DNA from: Bacteriovorax sp. Seq25_V
Lineage (GTDB): Bacteria > Bdellovibrionota > Bacteriovoracia > Bacteriovoracales > Bacteriovoracaceae
Direction of reading: 5' to 3'
Assembly: GCF_000447795.1 (NCBI RefSeq)
Contig: NZ_AUNI01000009.1
Coordinates: forward strand, 62,001 to 126,000
Length of the DNA: 64,000 bases
The translations under genes were made by a program, and so were the position numbers. Below the pieces are notes generated by a model, which had not been told where the DNA came from, searched no databases, and was given only the letters and a program-made list of their open reading frames with translations. Below are positions 52,139 to 61,177 of this stretch, in pieces; within the stretch, counting starts at the first letter, position 1, and the number at the start of each line of letters is the position of its first letter.

Positions 52139-52810
52139 ATGAAAAAGGTTTTGATCCCAGCTTTAGTGTTATTAAATTTAGCAACATTTGCACAAACGAA
52201 TACTACAGAGACAAATACTGTAGGCTTAGCTAATTCAGAAAAAACCTTGGATCTCAATATTTCTTTAAATACAAATTCAATGAAAATTGATGGTGAGAAT
52301 ATTGATGGAAATGCCATCGAAGCATCTTTTGGTAAGGAGTTTATCCTATCAGATACACTAGTTACTAAAACTTCACTGAATCTTGGTTTAAATAGTCTTG
52401 ATAAAAATATTGATGGTTCAAAACTCGATGTAAATCGCATGACAGAGACTGGGCTTTCGCAAAATTTGATATACGTAACAGAAATTAATGGCACAATCGT
52501 TAAGCCTTTTCTCGGTGCAGGAGTTGCAATAGGACAATGGAATATTGAAGTAAAGGATCAAGATGAAGAGATTCTAACTGCTGAACTTGAGACTGATTAT
52601 ACAAAGCTTTCTTTAAATGCAGGTGTTGAAATACTTCTAGATAGTGGAATTAAAGGTATCGTCAAGGTTTCACAATCAAAAATCAAATTTGATAATACAA
52701 GCGATGTTTCAATATCTGGAACTGAATTTAACGGAACAGCTTCTTTTGATAATGAATTGAGTGACACAAATAGTACTTCAATCTCACTTGGTGTTGGATA
52801 TCAATTCTAA
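52139..52810 (+). CDS. Outer-membrane beta-barrel-like protein, 223 aa
   Basis: It has a signal peptide (about 1-18, VLIPALVLLNLATFAQ) and then amphipathic strands (TLDLNISLNTNSMKI, SLNLGLNSLD, PFLGAGVAIGQWNIEV, KLSLNAGVEILLDSGIKGIVKVSQSKIKF), ending in SISLGVGYQF. The terminal aromatic is the usual mark of an outer-membrane barrel. It resembles small OmpA/OmpX-like barrels. AGGAG is the ribosome site. Its 3' end overlaps the convergent esterase gene by 27 bases. Confidence 0.7.
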   Translation: MKKVLIPALVLLNLATFAQTNTTETNTVGLANSEKTLDLNISLNTNSMKIDGENIDGNAIEASFGKEFILSDTLVTKTSLNLGLNSLDKNIDGSKLDVNRMTETGLSQNLIYVTEINGTIVKPFLGAGVAIGQWNIEVKDQDEEILTAELETDYTKLSLNAGVEILLDSGIKGIVKVSQSKIKFDNTSDVSISGTEFNGTASFDNELSDTNSTSISLGVGYQF

Positions 52811-53746
52811 TACAAGATTATAAACACTCTTGATTTGTGGGCCTAATTTATTATGAAAGTTAGGTCCTGAATATCCCCACCAATCCCAGCAGCCATTAGG
52901 GTTTGAAAGACCAATGAAGTTTGGGAGAGTCTGTGGGAAAAGTACGACAATATTATTTTTTTCTGCCCACTCTGCTAAACCGACTTCTTTGAAAAATTGA
53001 TCACCAATATCAAGTCTTGTCTGTTTACACCCATGAAAACTTACATGGAGGTTACAGCTTTTGGTTTCACAAGCTTTTGGTACATAAGCTGTCGCATGTC
53101 TTGCCATAAAGTAAAAAGAGCTTGGTGTTAAAGCCCATTGATCCATTTGAAAAAAGCGATCCATTTGGGCTTCACTTCGACCACTTTTCAAATTATAAAA
53201 TTTTTTTAAGGCCATCTTTGCACCATCAATATTACACGCGCTAATAAATGGAGAAGAGGAATCACTCTGACATTCATTTCCTTTTGAAAGAGTTGGAAAT
53301 GTGTGAGCGATATCGAGCTTATTATTAAATTCGACTTTCTTTACCCCAAGCATTTTATAAAGATTGGCGGCACTATGAGAGACGCGTTCTCTTACTGTAT
53401 GATCTCTTTTTCCATTGATAATAAGAACTTTGTCATTGTTTAGGTTTGAGATCGGATCAATAAGGCCTCTATCTTCGAGATCTTTAATTTCTCCAAGAAG
53501 ATCGTCTGTATCTATTGTGAGATTCTGTTCTTCCATGCAAAGCTTCATCGCCTTCATGACATTATTTTGAGAACAATAGTATGGACCACCTGCGAATAGC
53601 GCAGCACCTGAAACAAGATTTGAATGACTGAGGTGAAATTGTCCCGCCATATAGGCACCAGAAGAGATTCCAGAGACAGTGACCGTCTTGTTAATGTGAT
53701 GAAGCTTTTGAATATCTAACGTCTGGTAATGGTCTATTGTTATCAT
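52784..53746 (-). CDS. PHB depolymerase-like esterase
   Basis: The 320-aa protein resembles the alpha/beta-hydrolase poly(3-hydroxybutyrate) depolymerase family: nucleophile Ser28 in GISSGAYMAGQ, oxyanion strand LHVSFHGCKQT, and a later IVVLFPQTLPN with NGCWDWWGYSG. DHTVRERVS may carry the Asp/His pair. Unlike secreted depolymerases it has no signal peptide, and no ribosome site is seen before the ATG; a stop lies four codons upstream, so the start is not further up. An intracellular role, or a different ester substrate, is possible. PhaR elsewhere in the window hints at polymer metabolism, but no synthase is present. Confidence 0.72.
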   Translation of the reverse strand: MITIDHYQTLDIQKLHHINKTVTVSGISSGAYMAGQFHLSHSNLVSGAALFAGGPYYCSQNNVMKAMKLCMEEQNLTIDTDDLLGEIKDLEDRGLIDPISNLNNDKVLIINGKRDHTVRERVSHSAANLYKMLGVKKVEFNNKLDIAHTFPTLSKGNECQSDSSSPFISACNIDGAKMALKKFYNLKSGRSEAQMDRFFQMDQWALTPSSFYFMARHATAYVPKACETKSCNLHVSFHGCKQTRLDIGDQFFKEVGLAEWAEKNNIVVLFPQTLPNFIGLSNPNGCWDWWGYSGPNFHNKLGPQIKSVYNLVLELISNTK

Positions 53747-53774
53747 AAGGTTTATTTACCGTTACAATCGCCTG

Positions 53775-53803
53775 TTGGCACGCTACTTTTTTGAAAGTAT
53801 AAT
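53775..53803 (+). promoter_or_regulatory. Strong sigma70-type promoter of murG
   Basis: TTGGCA (53775-53780), exact 17-base spacer, perfect TATAAT (53798-53803). Transcription is expected at about 53810, the A of the murG ATG, and no ribosome site lies before the ATG, so the mRNA is probably leaderless. Confidence 0.75.
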
Positions 53804-53809
53804 ATTTAT

Positions 53810-54874
53810 ATGAGAAAAGTAATTGTTTTTACTGGCGGTGGAAGTGGTGGGCACGTCGTTCCTGGCCTAACATTAATAGCCAAACTTAGAAATGAAGGTT
53901 TCGAAGTTCACTATATTGGTTCAGAGCATGGTATCGAATCCAAGCTAACTCAAGGGCATGTCGATAAGTACTACGCCATTCAGACTGGAAAGTTAAGACG
54001 ATATATCGATTTTCAAAATGTGAAGGATATATTCAAGGTCTTTGTCGGACTACTTCAGAGTATTAAAATTATTTTGAGTCTTAGGGCGCGTAACCTCGTT
54101 GTGGTATCAATGGGGGGATTTGTATCAGTTCCAGTAGTAATTGCAGCTAAGTTCCTTTTTAAGAAGGCTGTGATTCATGAACAAACGACGAGAGTTGGAT
54201 TGGCCAATAAAATTTGTTCTTATTTTGCAGATAAGGTTTTTGTTAGCTTTGAAGATTCACTCCAATTCTTTCCGAGTAAAAAAACTGTTTTAAGTGGTTA
54301 TCCAGTGAAAGAGGAATATGAGACGGTTGATCTAACTATCGATATGTATGAAGGGATCAAGCTTTCTGAAATTAAAAAAGATATTCTCTTTATTACTGGA
54401 GGTGGAAATGGTTCAAAGCTTCTTAATGACCAGGTTTACAAATCTCTTGAGGTTTTAAAACAGAAATACTTCATCATTCATCAAGTCGGACAAGCTTTTA
54501 TGCCTGAGTATGTAAATCTTAGAGATGATAATTACATTCCGTGTGCTTTTATTGGTGAAGAAATGCCAGATATCTTTAAGGTCGCTAAGGTTGTTATCTC
54601 GCGTTCAGGTGCCGGTACGGTCGCAGAATTAATGGCCCTTGGAAAAAAGTCTATTTTTGTTCCTCTGAAAATTGCACAGAAAAATGAGCAGTATCATAAT
54701 GCTATGGCCGCCAATAAAAAGCTCGGATCAATTGTAATTAAAGAAGATGATTTTAGAGAAGTTAATTTTGTTGATTTACTAGAAGGTTTTGTGTCAAGTT
54801 CTGAAGTTGTTGTACAGACTAATGGAGCAAGGGACTTTCTAGTTCGTGAGATTCAGAAGTTATATCTCAGTTAG
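53810..54874 (+). CDS. murG: MurG: lipid I N-acetylglucosaminyltransferase
   Basis: The 354-aa protein has the GT28 MurG motifs. GGGSGGHVVPGL (about 9-20) is the N-terminal glycine loop. LVVVSMGGFVSVP and VIHEQTTRVGLANKI (H-E-Q acceptor-side motif) follow. In the second half are ILFITGGGNGSKLLN and SRSGAGTVAELMALGKKSIFVPL (the UDP-binding block). It transfers GlcNAc from UDP-GlcNAc to lipid I to make lipid II for peptidoglycan, at the inner face of the membrane. It stands alone here, outside any dcw-type cluster. Its 3' end overlaps the convergent CBS-domain gene. Confidence 0.88.
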   Translation: MRKVIVFTGGGSGGHVVPGLTLIAKLRNEGFEVHYIGSEHGIESKLTQGHVDKYYAIQTGKLRRYIDFQNVKDIFKVFVGLLQSIKIILSLRARNLVVVSMGGFVSVPVVIAAKFLFKKAVIHEQTTRVGLANKICSYFADKVFVSFEDSLQFFPSKKTVLSGYPVKEEYETVDLTIDMYEGIKLSEIKKDILFITGGGNGSKLLNDQVYKSLEVLKQKYFIIHQVGQAFMPEYVNLRDDNYIPCAFIGEEMPDIFKVAKVVISRSGAGTVAELMALGKKSIFVPLKIAQKNEQYHNAMAANKKLGSIVIKEDDFREVNFVDLLEGFVSSSEVVVQTNGARDFLVREIQKLYLS

Positions 54875-55285
54875 TTCCTTTAGAAGGTCAATTCGAGAAA
54901 TCATTCCAACTAGAACACCTCTTGATGTTATGACAGGAATAATCTTTAGTTTGTTTTTAAGAATTTTTAGTAAGACTTCTTTTAAGTTGTCAGATTCGTT
55001 AACAGTAATAACATTCTTTGTGTAGCTAACTTCTTTATTAATGTCTTTGGATGCAGATTGTATTAAAAGATCATACTCTGAGACAATACCTAAAATAGTG
55101 TTCGCGTTATTAACAACACAGATTGAACTAAGTCTTTGGACTGAGAGGGTCGTAATAGCGCTCTTGATGGAAGTTGTACCAGATATGGTGACAGGATATT
55201 TTTGCATAATATCTTTAGCACACATCTTGAGAAATTTATCAGCATTTGATGCTTCAGTTATTAAATCAATTGGTAATTTAGCCAT
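54860..55285 (-). CDS. CBS-domain pair protein
   Basis: The 141-aa protein consists of two CBS motifs. The first (about 27-75) includes TTSIKSAITTLSVQRLSSICVVNNANTILGIVSEYDLL; the second (about 90-140) includes ESDNLKEVLLKILKNKLKIIPVITSRGVLVGMISRIDLL. CBS pairs bind adenosine nucleotides and related ligands to regulate partners. It begins 1 base after the response-regulator stop on the minus strand, so they form an operon and may act together. Confidence 0.85.
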   Translation of the reverse strand: MAKLPIDLITEASNADKFLKMCAKDIMQKYPVTISGTTSIKSAITTLSVQRLSSICVVNNANTILGIVSEYDLLIQSASKDINKEVSYTKNVITVNESDNLKEVLLKILKNKLKIIPVITSRGVLVGMISRIDLLKELTEI

Positions 55286-55286
55286 T

Positions 55287-55964
55287 TCACACTCTTAGTA
55301 ATACACCCCGAGACTTAATAGTTTTAATATACTTCGAAAATGGTTTCAGTTTCTTTCTTAAGTTAGAAAGGTGAGTATCAATATTTTGAGATGATGTATT
55401 TGTACTCGCCCAAATAATCTCAGCGAGGTGTTCGCGTGGAAAAATCTTGTTTGGATTTGTCACGAGAAGGTGAATGATTTTATATTCAATTGGAGTAAGA
55501 GTGACATTAGTATTTGCTACTACAGCAGATTGCAGGTCAGGGTTTAGTGCAAATTCATATCCATCAAGTTTTAAAAGCCCAACGTCCTTTTTTCTTCTGT
55601 GTTTTGCTTTTTTTGCTTCAACTTTATTTTTGATACGTGCAATAAGCTCATTGATTGAGACGGGCTTAACAATAAAATCTTGAGCCCCTAGATCAAGGCC
55701 TTTAATTAGTGCATCTTCCGATGGATCACCAGTTAAAAAAATCGCAGGAAGTTGAGGATGAGTTTGTCTCATCTTTTCATATAATTCAAATCCATTGATA
55801 TTTGGCATATGAAGATCAAGAACAACAAGATCAGTCTTACTTGTGTTGAGATAGCCTAATAGTTCAAGAGGGTTTTGAATGAGTTCCATTTCAAACTCAG
55901 ATCCAAGTAGGTCTCTATAGTTGTTTAGGTTGTCTTTAACATCGTCAACGATAGTAATGTGCAT
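55287..55964 (-). CDS. OmpR/PhoB-family response regulator
   Basis: The 225-aa protein has a receiver domain (about 1-118; D7-D8, phospho-Asp D50 in VVLDLHMPNINGF; Thr in FLTGD; Lys in VKPVS) and a winged-helix DNA-binding domain (about 130-225; LTPIEYKIIHLL, PNKIFPREHLAEIIW, NIDTHLSNLRKKL). No histidine kinase gene is adjacent, so it is an orphan regulator. A CBS-domain gene follows directly. Targets are unknown. Confidence 0.9.
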   Translation of the reverse strand: MHITIVDDVKDNLNNYRDLLGSEFEMELIQNPLELLGYLNTSKTDLVVLDLHMPNINGFELYEKMRQTHPQLPAIFLTGDPSEDALIKGLDLGAQDFIVKPVSINELIARIKNKVEAKKAKHRRKKDVGLLKLDGYEFALNPDLQSAVVANTNVTLTPIEYKIIHLLVTNPNKIFPREHLAEIIWASTNTSSQNIDTHLSNLRKKLKPFSKYIKTIKSRGVLLRV

Positions 55965-56084
55965 ACAAAATCCTATTTTAAAATCTTAAGAAATGCCTTG
56001 TAAGTAGTTATATTAGTATTATCTAGTATTTTAAGTCAAAGAAAAGGATTTGGGAAAGTAAATAATTATAATGTAGTAGAGAAA

Positions 56085-56100
56085 AGGGCCCTAAGGCCCT
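56085..56100 (-). terminator. Short terminator hairpin after typA
   Basis: AGGGCC/GGCCCT with a 4-base loop, followed on the minus strand by TTTTC, 23 bases after the typA stop. The T-run is short, so strength is uncertain. Confidence 0.55.
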
Positions 56101-56122
56101 AATTATATTGAGAATTTTAAGA

Positions 56123-57952
56123 CTATTTACGTTTTACAGAACGCTTGTTGGACTCAAGGATTTTCTTACGAATGCGGATATTTTGTGGCGTTACTTCAAC
56201 CCACTCATCGTTATCAATCCAATCTAGTGCCCACTCAAGAGTTCTTGGTCTTACTGGAGGTAGGATGATGTTTTCGTCTTTACCAGCAGTACGAACACTT
56301 GTAAGTTGTTTCGCACGACATACGTTTGCAATTGTGTCGTTTTCTTTCTTAGCTTCACCAACAACCATACCTTCATAAACAGTGTCACCCGGTTCAATGA
56401 AGAATTCACCGTTGTTAAGCAGGTTGAAAACAGCATAACCTGTTACTTTTCCAGCTCTATCAGAAATAATTGCTCCATTTTGTCTTGCTAGTAGGTCTCC
56501 CGCGTAAGGGCGGTATCCAAGGAATTCAGATGAAAGAATCCCTTCTCCGCGAGTGTCAGTTAGGAATGTTGATCTGTATCCAATAAGTCCACGTGATGGA
56601 ATTTCGAATTCAATTCTTGTTCTGCCTTCACCAACTGGAAGCATTGAAGTCATAAGACCTTTTCTTTGAGAAAGTTTTTCTGTAACTGCACCAGTGTAAT
56701 CATCTGGAACATCAAGAACAGCTTTTTCGTAAGGTTCAAGTCTTTCACCATTTTCTTCTTTGAAAAGAACTTCTGGTCTTGAAACCATTAGCTCGAAACC
56801 TTTTCTTCTTAGTTCTTCGAAAACGATTGCAAGTTGAAGCTCTCCACGACCTTTTAACTTGTAGATTTTCGCATCATCAGTTTGCTCATACTGAAGAGCT
56901 ACGTTAAGACGACAAGCATCTAGTAAGAATTCTTCAAGCTTTCTTGAAGTAAGATATTCACCTTCTTGTCCAGAAAGTGGAGAAGTTGAAACTGAAACGT
57001 TAACAGAAACTGTCGGTGGCTCAACTTCAATTCTTGTCATTGGGTCAATATTATCTGTGTTACAGATAGTATCACCAATAGAAACTTCTTCAATACCTGA
57101 ACAAATTACGATCTCTCCAGCAACTGCTTCAGTAACTTCTGTTGTTGCAAGACCAGCGTAAATTTGAATATTTGATACTTTGAAGTTCTTTGTTTTTCCA
57201 TTTTTCATTACGCACGCAAAGTTTTGGTTCTTTACGATTTTACCTTGGTGAATACGTCCAACAAAAAGTTGCCCAAGGAATTTAGAGTAAGAAAGGTTAG
57301 ATACTAAAAGTTGTAGGTGAGTATCGATATTTCTTACAGGTTCTGGGAAGTAGTCACTTACCATGAAGTCAAGAACTGGAATCATGTCTTCTCTTACTTC
57401 TCCTTGGTTTAGTGATGCCCAACCATTTTTTGCTGAAGCAAAAATAAATGGAATATCAATATCAAAGTCTTCAAGATCAAGTTCAGTTGCAAGTTCAAGA
57501 AGTAGATCTTCTACTTCACCCTTAACCTCATCGATTCTTTGGTCAGGTCTATCAACTTTATTGATAATAACCCCAACTTTAAGACCTCTATCTAAAGCTT
57601 TTCTAAGTACGAATCTTGTTTGTGGAAGTGGACCTTCTGAAGCATCAACTAAAAGTAGGATACCATCAACCATCATAAGAGATCTTTCAACTTCTCCACC
57701 AAAGTCCGCGTGGCCTGGAGTATCGAGAAGGTTGATCTTTGTATCATTCCATACAAATGAACAGTTTTTAGCTGTAATCGTAATCCCTCTTTCTTTTTCA
57801 ATTTCACCAGAGTCCATAACTCTTTCTTCGATTTCTGCTCTTGCATCAAAAGTGTTTGATTGTTTTAGTAACTCATCAACCATTGTAGTTTTTCCGTGGT
57901 CAACGTGTGCCACGACGGCAATGTTTTTTAATTTGCTAAATGAAGCAGTCAT
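56123..57952 (-). CDS. typA: TypA/BipA ribosome-associated GTPase
   Basis: The 609-aa protein has the translational GTPase G motifs AHVDHGKTT (about 15-23), DTPGHADFGGEV and NKVDRPD, followed by the domain II, III and V blocks of BipA and the C-terminal RGLIGYRSTFLTDTRGEGI. It binds the 70S ribosome at the EF-G site and helps ribosome assembly and stress response. An AGAGGAAG ribosome site precedes the ATG, and a promoter is found upstream. It is a single-gene unit. Confidence 0.96.
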   Translation of the reverse strand: MTASFSKLKNIAVVAHVDHGKTTMVDELLKQSNTFDARAEIEERVMDSGEIEKERGITITAKNCSFVWNDTKINLLDTPGHADFGGEVERSLMMVDGILLLVDASEGPLPQTRFVLRKALDRGLKVGVIINKVDRPDQRIDEVKGEVEDLLLELATELDLEDFDIDIPFIFASAKNGWASLNQGEVREDMIPVLDFMVSDYFPEPVRNIDTHLQLLVSNLSYSKFLGQLFVGRIHQGKIVKNQNFACVMKNGKTKNFKVSNIQIYAGLATTEVTEAVAGEIVICSGIEEVSIGDTICNTDNIDPMTRIEVEPPTVSVNVSVSTSPLSGQEGEYLTSRKLEEFLLDACRLNVALQYEQTDDAKIYKLKGRGELQLAIVFEELRRKGFELMVSRPEVLFKEENGERLEPYEKAVLDVPDDYTGAVTEKLSQRKGLMTSMLPVGEGRTRIEFEIPSRGLIGYRSTFLTDTRGEGILSSEFLGYRPYAGDLLARQNGAIISDRAGKVTGYAVFNLLNNGEFFIEPGDTVYEGMVVGEAKKENDTIANVCRAKQLTSVRTAGKDENIILPPVRPRTLEWALDWIDNDEWVEVTPQNIRIRKKILESNKRSVKRK

Positions 57953-57983
57953 AGTTCTTCCTCTGTAATGTAAATTTTGTGAG

Positions 57984-58011
57984 AGTATAGTTTTAATGGC
58001 GCAATATGTAA
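57984..58011 (-). promoter_or_regulatory. Predicted promoter of typA
   Basis: Minus strand TTACAT (58006-58011), 16-base spacer, TATACT (57984-57989), about 30 bases before the ATG. Confidence 0.45.
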
Positions 58012-58060
58012 CTATTAATATTTAATCTTTTTAGAAAAATAACATTAAATATGCTATTAA

Positions 58061-58090
58061 TTGCGTCATAAACTGATGAAAATCTAACAT
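58061..58090 (+). promoter_or_regulatory. Predicted promoter of the ABC-F gene
   Basis: TTGCGT (58061-58066), 18-base spacer, TAACAT (58085-58090), 22 bases before the GTG start. Confidence 0.4.
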
Positions 58091-58112
58091 AAATAAAAAA
58101 AATGGAAATAAA

Positions 58113-59876
58113 GTGATTCAAGTATTCGGATTATCGAAAAGTTATGGGGAACGTGTCTTATTTAGCGATGTGACATTTTCAATAAATAAAGGCGAGAGGG
58201 TTGGCCTTGTGGGAAGAAATGGGGCAGGTAAGTCGACCTTGTTCAAAATTCTTCTTGGGGAGCTCTCATTTGATACTGGTGATTTGAACATTCCAAAGGC
58301 CTATAAACTTGGAACATTAAAGCAGCACATTGAATTTACGCAGGCAACTGTTATCGCTGAATGTATGTCAGCTCTTCCAAAAGAATTTGAATACGAAACA
58401 TATCGTGCTGAAAAACTACTTTTTGGTTTAGGTTTTACGCAAAAAGATATGGAGAGAAGTCCGAGTGATTTTTCTGGTGGGTACCAAATTCGTATTAATC
58501 TTGTGAAGACGCTTTTACAAAAACCTGACTGCTTGTTACTTGATGAGCCTACCAACTATCTTGATATTGTTTCTCTTCGTTGGCTTAGAGATTTTCTAAA
58601 GTCATTCCCTGGTGAAGTGGTCCTGATTACCCACGATAAAGATTTCATGAATTCAGTAGTTACTCATACTATGGGAATATCGAGAAAGACTGTTCGGAAG
58701 TTCAAGGGTGATACAAATAAATTCTACGAGAGAATTATCGAGGAAGAGGAAATATACGAGCAGACTCGAATTAATCAGGAAAAGAAAATTCAGCATATGA
58801 TGGATTATGTTGATAAGTTTAGGGCGAAGGCTAGAGGAGCTTCTCAAGCACAGTCAAAGCTTAAGATGATTGAAAAGATGGAGCGTTTTGATGCTTTAGC
58901 TAGTGAGAAGAGTTTGGATTTTGCATTTAATTATCAGCCATGCCCGGCAAAAGTTATTATGCGAATAGATGCCCTGACTTTTGGATTTAATGATAAGAAT
59001 CTTTTTGAAAATATTACTTTTGCAGTTGAGTCGAATGATCGAATTGGAATCATTGGAAAGAACGGTAAAGGGAAGTCAACTTTCTTGAATTGCTTAGGAG
59101 AGTTTCTTACCCCTAAGTCCGGTGAAGTCTGGAGGCATTCGAGTTTAAGCCTAGGACACTTTGGCCAGACCAATGTTGACAGGCTCTATGCTGACAATAC
59201 GATTTATCAAGAAATTCAAAGTGAAAATGAAGATATGACAATCTCCAAGGCACGTAGTGTATGTGGGACAATGCTTTTCTCAGGTGATGATGCGGACAAG
59301 AAGATCAAAGTATTGTCTGGGGGAGAGAGAGCGAGGGTTCTACTTGGAAAAATTTTAGCTCGTAAGACAAATCTTCTCTTCCTCGATGAGCCTACAAACC
59401 ATTTAGACATGGAGTCGGTCGAATCATTAATTGATGCCATCAAAGATTATGAGGGCGCATGTCTCGTTGTAACCCACTCGGAAGAACTGCTTAGAAAGTG
59501 TGTTAACAAACTTGTTGTTTTCCGTGAAGATCACGCTGAAGTCTTCGAAGGAACATATGATGAGTTTCTTGAAAAGATTGGATGGGACTCGGAGGAGGAA
59601 AAAGTTTCAACTCAAAAAATTGTTGAAGCTGCTCCTGTTGTGAAAAAGAAAAAAGGTAACTCTCAAAAACTTGAAGCAGAGGAAGAAGAGATTACATCTA
59701 AGATTGAAGTACTTGAAAACTACTTGAATGTCATAAATCAAAATATCATTAAGCACTCAGAGTCTGGTGATCATGAAAAAATAATGGCCTCTACCGCTGA
59801 GGCCGAAAGCGTAAATCAGAAAATCGAGGAATTATTTCTTCGCCTAGAAGAGATTCACGATTTACTTGCTGATTAG
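58113..59876 (+). CDS. ABC-F family ATPase
   Basis: The 587-aa protein has two ABC domains in one chain and no membrane part. Walker A GRNGAGKST (about 36-44) and GKNGKGKST; signatures FSGGYQIRI and LSGGERARV; Walker B LLLDEPTNYLDI and LFLDEPTNHLDM. A helical linker (about 205-275) and a C-terminal coiled coil (about 515-585) follow. ABC-F proteins act on the ribosome E-site (EttA, Uup, YheS, YbiT groups) or protect it from antibiotics. The linker is of moderate length and the C-terminal coil suggests a housekeeping Uup/YdiF-type factor; resistance is not implied. GTG start, weak GGA ribosome site. Confidence 0.9.
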   Translation: MIQVFGLSKSYGERVLFSDVTFSINKGERVGLVGRNGAGKSTLFKILLGELSFDTGDLNIPKAYKLGTLKQHIEFTQATVIAECMSALPKEFEYETYRAEKLLFGLGFTQKDMERSPSDFSGGYQIRINLVKTLLQKPDCLLLDEPTNYLDIVSLRWLRDFLKSFPGEVVLITHDKDFMNSVVTHTMGISRKTVRKFKGDTNKFYERIIEEEEIYEQTRINQEKKIQHMMDYVDKFRAKARGASQAQSKLKMIEKMERFDALASEKSLDFAFNYQPCPAKVIMRIDALTFGFNDKNLFENITFAVESNDRIGIIGKNGKGKSTFLNCLGEFLTPKSGEVWRHSSLSLGHFGQTNVDRLYADNTIYQEIQSENEDMTISKARSVCGTMLFSGDDADKKIKVLSGGERARVLLGKILARKTNLLFLDEPTNHLDMESVESLIDAIKDYEGACLVVTHSEELLRKCVNKLVVFREDHAEVFEGTYDEFLEKIGWDSEEEKVSTQKIVEAAPVVKKKKGNSQKLEAEEEEITSKIEVLENYLNVINQNIIKHSESGDHEKIMASTAEAESVNQKIEELFLRLEEIHDLLAD

Positions 59877-61064
59877 ATTAATTATCTGGTTTGGTTTGGC
59901 GTAGATTTCTTTCTCTGCGCCAGATCGATTACGTACTCTGAAATGCATATAGTTTTCGTTTTTAACTTTCCTTGTCATCAGCATGATATTGCAGTCACCA
60001 ACTTCTTCTCCCCAAATATAAGTCACATCTTTTTGATTTTTAGAACTGTCTTGGCGCTCAAGTTGCCAAATAATATGGGATATATCACAGCCGTTAAAAA
60101 TGCTTTTAATACTGAGATCGTTTGGAATCGATATGCATGGGGCTTCTTCCTCAACTATAGGATAATGAATCTCAATATCGGAAACTTTAAATTCTTCTGA
60201 CTCGGTTATTACTTGGTTTATAGTCCTACCATCTGTGCAAGTATGATCTGGGGAAAAACCAAGATCTGAAAAAGCAGTAATCGTTTCGGCTAATTTTTGT
60301 GAATTGTATCGATAGTTATCGAGCATGGATTCTTCAAAGAAGTCATCTTCTTTTGCGTACTCAATACTCGAAAGTGTTCCAGGCTCCTCGTCTTCGGCAA
60401 AATAACTTATTAATTGGTCAACATAATCGCAGGCGATAGCCGGAATATTGAACCCTGCAGCGGAAATAGCTGGAGAGAGCTGTCTCGTGTCGTAATCATA
60501 TCTTATATAGATTGAAATAAGTTCCTGCAGCATAAAGTCTTTAGCTTCTGGAGGAAGGGAACTAGAGCTTAAAGCAATTTCGTAGAGACTATCTTGATCT
60601 ACTTTGTGGAGATAATTATAAACATAAGTTCTAAAAGCATCATCCGATAATTGTGAGATTGCAGAGGCATCTGTTCCCGCTCTGAAAATTTGTATCTTAT
60701 CTTCATTTCCTTGTTCTCTGGAAATATATTCTATAGCTTCAGCTCTGTAGGATAGATCCTTGTCAATAATGTTTTCATCGATCCCATAGTTAATATTTCT
60801 TCTGATATCATTTAAATTGAGATTGGAATTATTTGCTAATAATGCTTGTTCAATTTCTTCATAGCTATAATTGATTTTACCATCGAGCTTGTCTTTTACA
60901 GCATCTCGAGCTACTTCATATAACCTATAAATAGATTCTTTCTGTCCTGTAAAGGGATTTGTAAAAGTTGTCTCTGGAGACTGGGACATGTCGTCGATGA
61001 CAGATTCGATATCCATTGCATGAATAGTAAGAGATAGAATTAAAGTAAAACAAAACAATTTCAT
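59862..61064 (-). CDS. Secreted hypothetical protein, 400 aa
   Basis: It begins with a signal peptide (about 1-16, LFCFTLILSLTIHA) and continues as an acidic, mostly helical protein with few Cys. A short strand-rich C-terminal part follows (VTYIWGEEVGDCNIMLMTRKVKNENYMHFRVRNRS, in pieces). I see no named domain. It converges on the ABC-F gene with a 15-base overlap and is upstream of an unusual hairpin region. A lineage-specific periplasmic role is likely but unknown. Confidence 0.65.
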   Translation of the reverse strand: MKLFCFTLILSLTIHAMDIESVIDDMSQSPETTFTNPFTGQKESIYRLYEVARDAVKDKLDGKINYSYEEIEQALLANNSNLNLNDIRRNINYGIDENIIDKDLSYRAEAIEYISREQGNEDKIQIFRAGTDASAISQLSDDAFRTYVYNYLHKVDQDSLYEIALSSSSLPPEAKDFMLQELISIYIRYDYDTRQLSPAISAAGFNIPAIACDYVDQLISYFAEDEEPGTLSSIEYAKEDDFFEESMLDNYRYNSQKLAETITAFSDLGFSPDHTCTDGRTINQVITESEEFKVSDIEIHYPIVEEEAPCISIPNDLSIKSIFNGCDISHIIWQLERQDSSKNQKDVTYIWGEEVGDCNIMLMTRKVKNENYMHFRVRNRSGAEKEIYAKPNQIINLISK

Positions 61065-61109
61065 TGGTTCTCTATTTTAAGATATTTTTACGCAATAGAG
61101 AGTAGGTAT

Positions 61110-61148
61110 AACTCTCATCTGCTATCTATCGGAAAGTAGATGAGAGTT
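61110..61148. repeat. 11-bp perfect inverted repeat in gap between two minus-strand genes
   Basis: AACTCTCATCT (61110-61120) and AGATGAGAGTT (61138-61148) with a 17-base loop, 29 bases after the stop of the barrel gene. No T-run is seen on either strand. It may end that transcript or act as an operator for the next gene. Confidence 0.65.
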
Positions 61149-61177
61149 CTTGAATAGTTGATTGCTGGAATCGGGTA

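Noticed and set aside
57363-57968. 201-aa open frame antisense to typA
   Set aside because: Ser/Thr/Leu-rich shadow of a highly conserved gene, no ribosome site and no recognisable domain.
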